DNA from: JBCDCB01 sp039182735
Lineage (GTDB): Bacteria > Planctomycetota > Phycisphaerae > Phycisphaerales > UBA1924
DNA length: 64,000 nt
Direction: 5' to 3'
NCBI GenBank assembly: GCA_039182735.1
Contig: JBCDCB010000007.1
Location: 1-64,000, forward strand
Positions 61,800 to 64,000 of this stretch are shown one piece after another. A model generated the notes under the pieces. That model did no database searches and had not been told where the DNA came from. It worked only from the letters and a program-made list of their open reading frames with translations. The translations under genes were made by a program, and so were the position numbers. Numbering within the stretch: position 1 is the first letter of the stretch; every line of letters starts with the position of its first letter.

Positions 61800-62310
61800 A
61801 TCGCCCGTCGGCGTCGATGGCGATCTCGCCGCGCGTCGCGAGCTGACGCAGCCCTTCGTAGATCGCGGCGCACACCGCCGTCGCGACATTGAGTGAGCGT
61901 TCGCCGGGCACCATCGGAAAGACCACCTGTGTGGTCGGGTGCGCGTCGAGCAGGTCCGTCGGCAGGCCCGCCGTTTCTTTGCCGAAGACGAGGTGGTCGC
62001 CCGCGCGGAGCGGCGCGTCCCACACGGGCAGCGATGGCGTCGCGGTCGGGCGCGTCGTGAAGAGCCAGCGCGTGGGCGAGCCGGCGCTCGTCGCGCGCAC
62101 GTACGCGTCCCAGTCCCGGTGTGCGCTGGGCGCGAGACGCGGCCAGTAGTCGAGCCCGGCGCGGCGGAGCGCCTTCTCCGACGTGTCGAAACCCAGCGGC
62201 TCGATCAGGTGCAGTGCGCATCCGGTCGCGATGCACGTGCGACCGATGTTCCCCGTGTTGTTCGGGATCTCCGGCTCGTGCAGCACGACATGAAAGATCG
62301 GCGGGTCCAC
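61777..62310 (-). CDS. trmL: tRNA (cytidine/uridine-2'-O-)-methyltransferase TrmL
   Basis: 177 aa from GTG 62310. SPOUT methyltransferase for position 34 of tRNA-Leu. Family motifs: FHVVLHEPEIPNNTGNIGRTCIATGCALHLIEPLGFD near the start, then DYWPRL, LVFGKETAGLP, and the knot region MVPGERSLNVATAVCAAIYEGLRQL. GTG 62310 is chosen because TACGTT lies exactly 6 nt upstream and the first beta strand starts at once; an upstream ATG at 62334 would add eight residues and overlap the bioD start. Its C-terminal coding end overlaps the S46 peptidase gene by 23 bp. Confidence 0.92.
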   Translation of the reverse strand: MDPPIFHVVLHEPEIPNNTGNIGRTCIATGCALHLIEPLGFDTSEKALRRAGLDYWPRLAPSAHRDWDAYVRATSAGSPTRWLFTTRPTATPSLPVWDAPLRAGDHLVFGKETAGLPTDLLDAHPTTQVVFPMVPGERSLNVATAVCAAIYEGLRQLATRGEIAIDADGRFTRPAVR

Positions 62311-62316
62311 CAGGGC

Positions 62317-62326
62317 AACGTACCAT
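62317..62326. promoter_or_regulatory. bidirectional leaderless promoter, shared-TA -10 boxes (AACGTACCAT)
   Basis: Plus-strand TACCAT (62321-62326) is 6 nt before the bioD ATG at 62333. Minus-strand TACGTT (62322-62317) is 6 nt before the trmL GTG at 62310. Both boxes use the same TA, and the two start codons lie 22 bp apart. Confidence 0.6.
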
Positions 62327-62332
62327 CGCGGC

Positions 62333-63181
62333 ATGACGATGACGCTGGAGCAGATCCACCGCCCGCGCACGCCGGGCGTCTTTGTGACCGGCACCGGCAC
62401 GGAGATCGGGAAAACCGTGGTGAGTTGCCTGATCGCGGACCAGCTGCGCCGGCGCGCGCACGCGGACGGCGAGTCTCGTCGGATCGGGGTCATGAAGCCG
62501 CTTGCGACCGGCTGCCGGCGCGAACGCGGGTCGCTGGTCGCGGAGGACGCCGAGCAGCTCGCGGCGGCGGCGGACTTCGTGACCGGTGCCGGCGAGCCCG
62601 CGCCGCTGGATGTGATCAACCCGATCCGCTTTGTGCCGCCCGTCGCGCCGAGCGTCGCGATCGAGCACGCCGCCACGCAGGGCGAATCCGTCGAGTGGCT
62701 GTCCGCCGACGGCAACCTCGATTGGAGCGGCGTGGATCGCGCGTTGCGACTGCTCGACGGATCGTGCGCGCGTCTCGTGATCGAGGGCGTCGGCGGTGCG
62801 CTCGTGCCGATCGAGATGGATCGCGGCAAACCGATCACCGTGATCGATCTCGCTCGGTCGATCGGGTATCCCTGCGTGGTCGTCGCGGACGCGGCGCTCG
62901 GGACGCTCAACCACACCTGGCTCACGATCGAGGCGCTGCGGCGCGCGGGCCTGACCGTCGCGGGCGTCGTGCTGAACCGGTTCGACGCGCACAGCACGGA
63001 CCTCGCGATGCAGACGAACCCCGCGTGGCTCAAGCGGCTGACCGGTGTCCCGGTGCTCGCGGCGATCCCGAGCGCGGAGTCGTGGGACGCGTCTTCGATC
63101 GATCCCGTCCTGCGCAACGCGATCGACCAGCGTTCGTTCTGGGAGCTGTGCCGGGGCAGCACGGGAGGCGTACGGCGATGA
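62333..63181 (+). CDS. bioD: ATP-dependent dethiobiotin synthetase
   Basis: 282 aa, somewhat longer than E. coli (225) through an insert around residues 40-60. Closes the ureido ring of dethiobiotin using CO2 and ATP. P-loop FVTGTGTEIGKTVVS (residues 17-31), VMKPLATGC (substrate Lys region), NPIRFVPPVAPSVA, and EGVGGALVPI. It starts ATG 62333, 6 nt after TACCAT, without a ribosome site. The stop overlaps the next gene (ATGA). No other bio genes are in the window. Confidence 0.95.
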   Translation: MTMTLEQIHRPRTPGVFVTGTGTEIGKTVVSCLIADQLRRRAHADGESRRIGVMKPLATGCRRERGSLVAEDAEQLAAAADFVTGAGEPAPLDVINPIRFVPPVAPSVAIEHAATQGESVEWLSADGNLDWSGVDRALRLLDGSCARLVIEGVGGALVPIEMDRGKPITVIDLARSIGYPCVVVADAALGTLNHTWLTIEALRRAGLTVAGVVLNRFDAHSTDLAMQTNPAWLKRLTGVPVLAAIPSAESWDASSIDPVLRNAIDQRSFWELCRGSTGGVRR

Positions 63182-63744
63182 GTTCGAAGCGTGCGCTCCG
63201 CGCGACGATGACGACGCTGGTGCGCGCGCTCACGCCCGAGCAGCGTGAGGCGTCGTCGGCCCGCACACGTGAGACGCTGCTGGCGCATCCGAACCTTCGC
63301 GCGCGTGGCTTGGTGTTGCTGTATCTCGCCGACGATCGGGAGCCGAGCGTGGACGCGTTGGTGGGCGAGTTGCTGGAGCGAGGGCAGCGTATCGCGCTGC
63401 CGCGGATGGACTGGGACGCGCGCATGATCGTGCCCGTCGAGATCGCGACGCCCGCGTTGGTGACGGAGGTGCGCCGTCACGGGATCCGCGAGCCGATCGA
63501 GGGCCCGGTGGCGGGGTTCGACGAGATCGGGTGCGTGGTGGTGCCGGGCGTGGCGTTCGATGCTCGCGGCGGTCGGCTCGGACGCGGGGCGGGCTTCTAT
63601 GACCGATTCCTGGCCCGGCTCTCCCCGTCAGCCCGCACGATCGGCGTGGGATTCGCGTGCCAGGGCGTCGAGCGCGTGCCGACGGAGGAACACGATCGGA
63701 TGCTGGACGAAGTCCTGCTCGATGGGCGATCTATCATCCGTTGA
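63178..63744 (+). CDS. 5-formyltetrahydrofolate cyclo-ligase family protein
   Basis: 188 aa. Converts 5-formyl-THF to methenyl-THF with ATP. The family's C-terminal signature appears as VPGVAFDARGGRLGRGAGFYDRFLARL (about 118-144) and IGVGFACQGVERVPTEEHDRMLDEV. The N-terminal basic helix (SSKRALRATMTTLVRAL) and LYLADDREPSVDALV are as expected. The start overlaps the bioD stop by 4 nt, so the two are co-translated. Pairing of folate and biotin one-carbon/CO2 chemistry may be only operon convenience. Confidence 0.9.
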   Translation: MSSKRALRATMTTLVRALTPEQREASSARTRETLLAHPNLRARGLVLLYLADDREPSVDALVGELLERGQRIALPRMDWDARMIVPVEIATPALVTEVRRHGIREPIEGPVAGFDEIGCVVVPGVAFDARGGRLGRGAGFYDRFLARLSPSARTIGVGFACQGVERVPTEEHDRMLDEVLLDGRSIIR

Positions 63745-63811
63745 GCGGTGTCGCGACGGAGCGGCGGCCCGCGCGGTCCGCATGTCCGTCTGGTTTGTGC
63801 AGGGAGGCCCC

Positions 63812-64000
63812 ATGGCTTTGCCGTCCCAATCGCCCCGCGTGACGCGTTACGGCTACCGACCGGCGCGGAAGCGCCCCGTCCGTCGCACGCCGAGGGTGTT
63901 CCTGTTGTTGCTGCTGGTGCTCGCGGCCGCGGGCTGGCTGGTGATCGTGAACCTCCCGGGTGGCGACGCATCGGGCGAGGAGCGACTGGCCCAAGAGACC
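63812..64000 (+). CDS. N-terminal part of a membrane-anchored protein (3' end outside window)
   Basis: 63 codons seen. GGGAGG lies 4 nt before the ATG. A basic N terminus (YGYRPARKRPVRRTPR) is followed by one hydrophobic helix (VFLLLLLVLAAAGWLVIVNL, about residues 29-48) and a polar start of the next domain (GGDASGEERLAQET). This is a type II (inside-N) anchor. The rest is beyond the window, so no family can be named. Confidence 0.6.
   Translation, partial: MALPSQSPRVTRYGYRPARKRPVRRTPRVFLLLLLVLAAAGWLVIVNLPGGDASGEERLAQET

Noticed and set aside
62311..62334. ATG 62334 as the start of trmL
   Set aside because: It would overlap the bioD start region and leave no room for a promoter. GTG 62310 has TACGTT exactly 6 nt upstream and begins the first family strand.

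Overview
The window is a high-GC (roughly two-thirds G+C by eye) bacterial chromosome segment with densely packed genes on both strands. It looks like a planctomycete, most probably class Phycisphaerae. The grounds are: a type III glutamine synthetase; several secreted proteins with Arg-rich PEP-CTERM-like tails (VPxPxx, hydrophobic stretch, RRRR); dockerin-like tandem calcium repeats at the C terminus of a surface protein; stand-alone prepilin-type surface proteins; tandem clpP genes remote from clpX; and many start codons sitting 5-7 nt after a TANNNT box. The assignment is inference from gene content; no 16S rRNA gene is present.

Layout. 1-2.7 kb: clpX (cut by the window edge), a small membrane protein and tig, all leftward. 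2.8-9.5 kb: a lipid kinase/phosphoesterase pair, a beta-helix surface protein, tRNA-Leu(CAA) and a small acetyltransferase gene bracketed by a 28-bp repeat of the tRNA 3' end. 9.5-12.7 kb: pheA and two multi-pass membrane proteins. 12.7-19.7 kb: nuoJKLMN, the membrane arm of complex I, behind a recognisable promoter. 19.8-25.6 kb: pgsA-pgpA (phosphatidylglycerol synthesis), comM, a truncated globin, lepA and two secreted hypotheticals. 26.3-30.0 kb: a canonical cobalamin riboswitch followed by four tightly packed genes (beta-propeller-like PEP-CTERM protein, cell-surface protein, prepilin-like protein, BFD-type [2Fe-2S] protein); this is the most interesting part of the window. 30.0-36.1 kb: mazG-like, trpA, glnN, coaE and rho with a long Q/H/N-rich extension. 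36.2-39.2 kb: a PEP-CTERM protein, a prepilin-like pair and a tandem DM13 protein.

39.2-47.4 kb: a leftward redox/copper cluster (NHL-repeat protein, copper-binding-like lipoprotein, MauG/CcpA-type di-haem protein, LVIVD-type surface protein with dockerin-like repeats, copper P-type ATPase), continuing into DM13. 47.4-52.4 kb: a small unknown gene, a REP-like inverted pair, mnmE, yidC and a phosphoesterase. 52.5-56.8 kb: clpP1-clpP2, a small lipoprotein, an amidase, a Ser/Thr kinase and a LuxR-type regulator. 56.9-64.0 kb: glyA, a double pseudopilin-like protein, panD, an S46 peptidase, trmL divergent from bioD-MTHFS, and the start of a membrane protein.

Two regulatory themes stand out. About eleven genes have a TANNNT box 5-7 nt upstream of ATG/GTG with no Shine-Dalgarno, suggesting leaderless mRNAs. 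Two divergent gene pairs share one ten-base ANNNTANNNT element in which the -10 boxes of both strands overlap on a single TA, suggesting bidirectional promoters.
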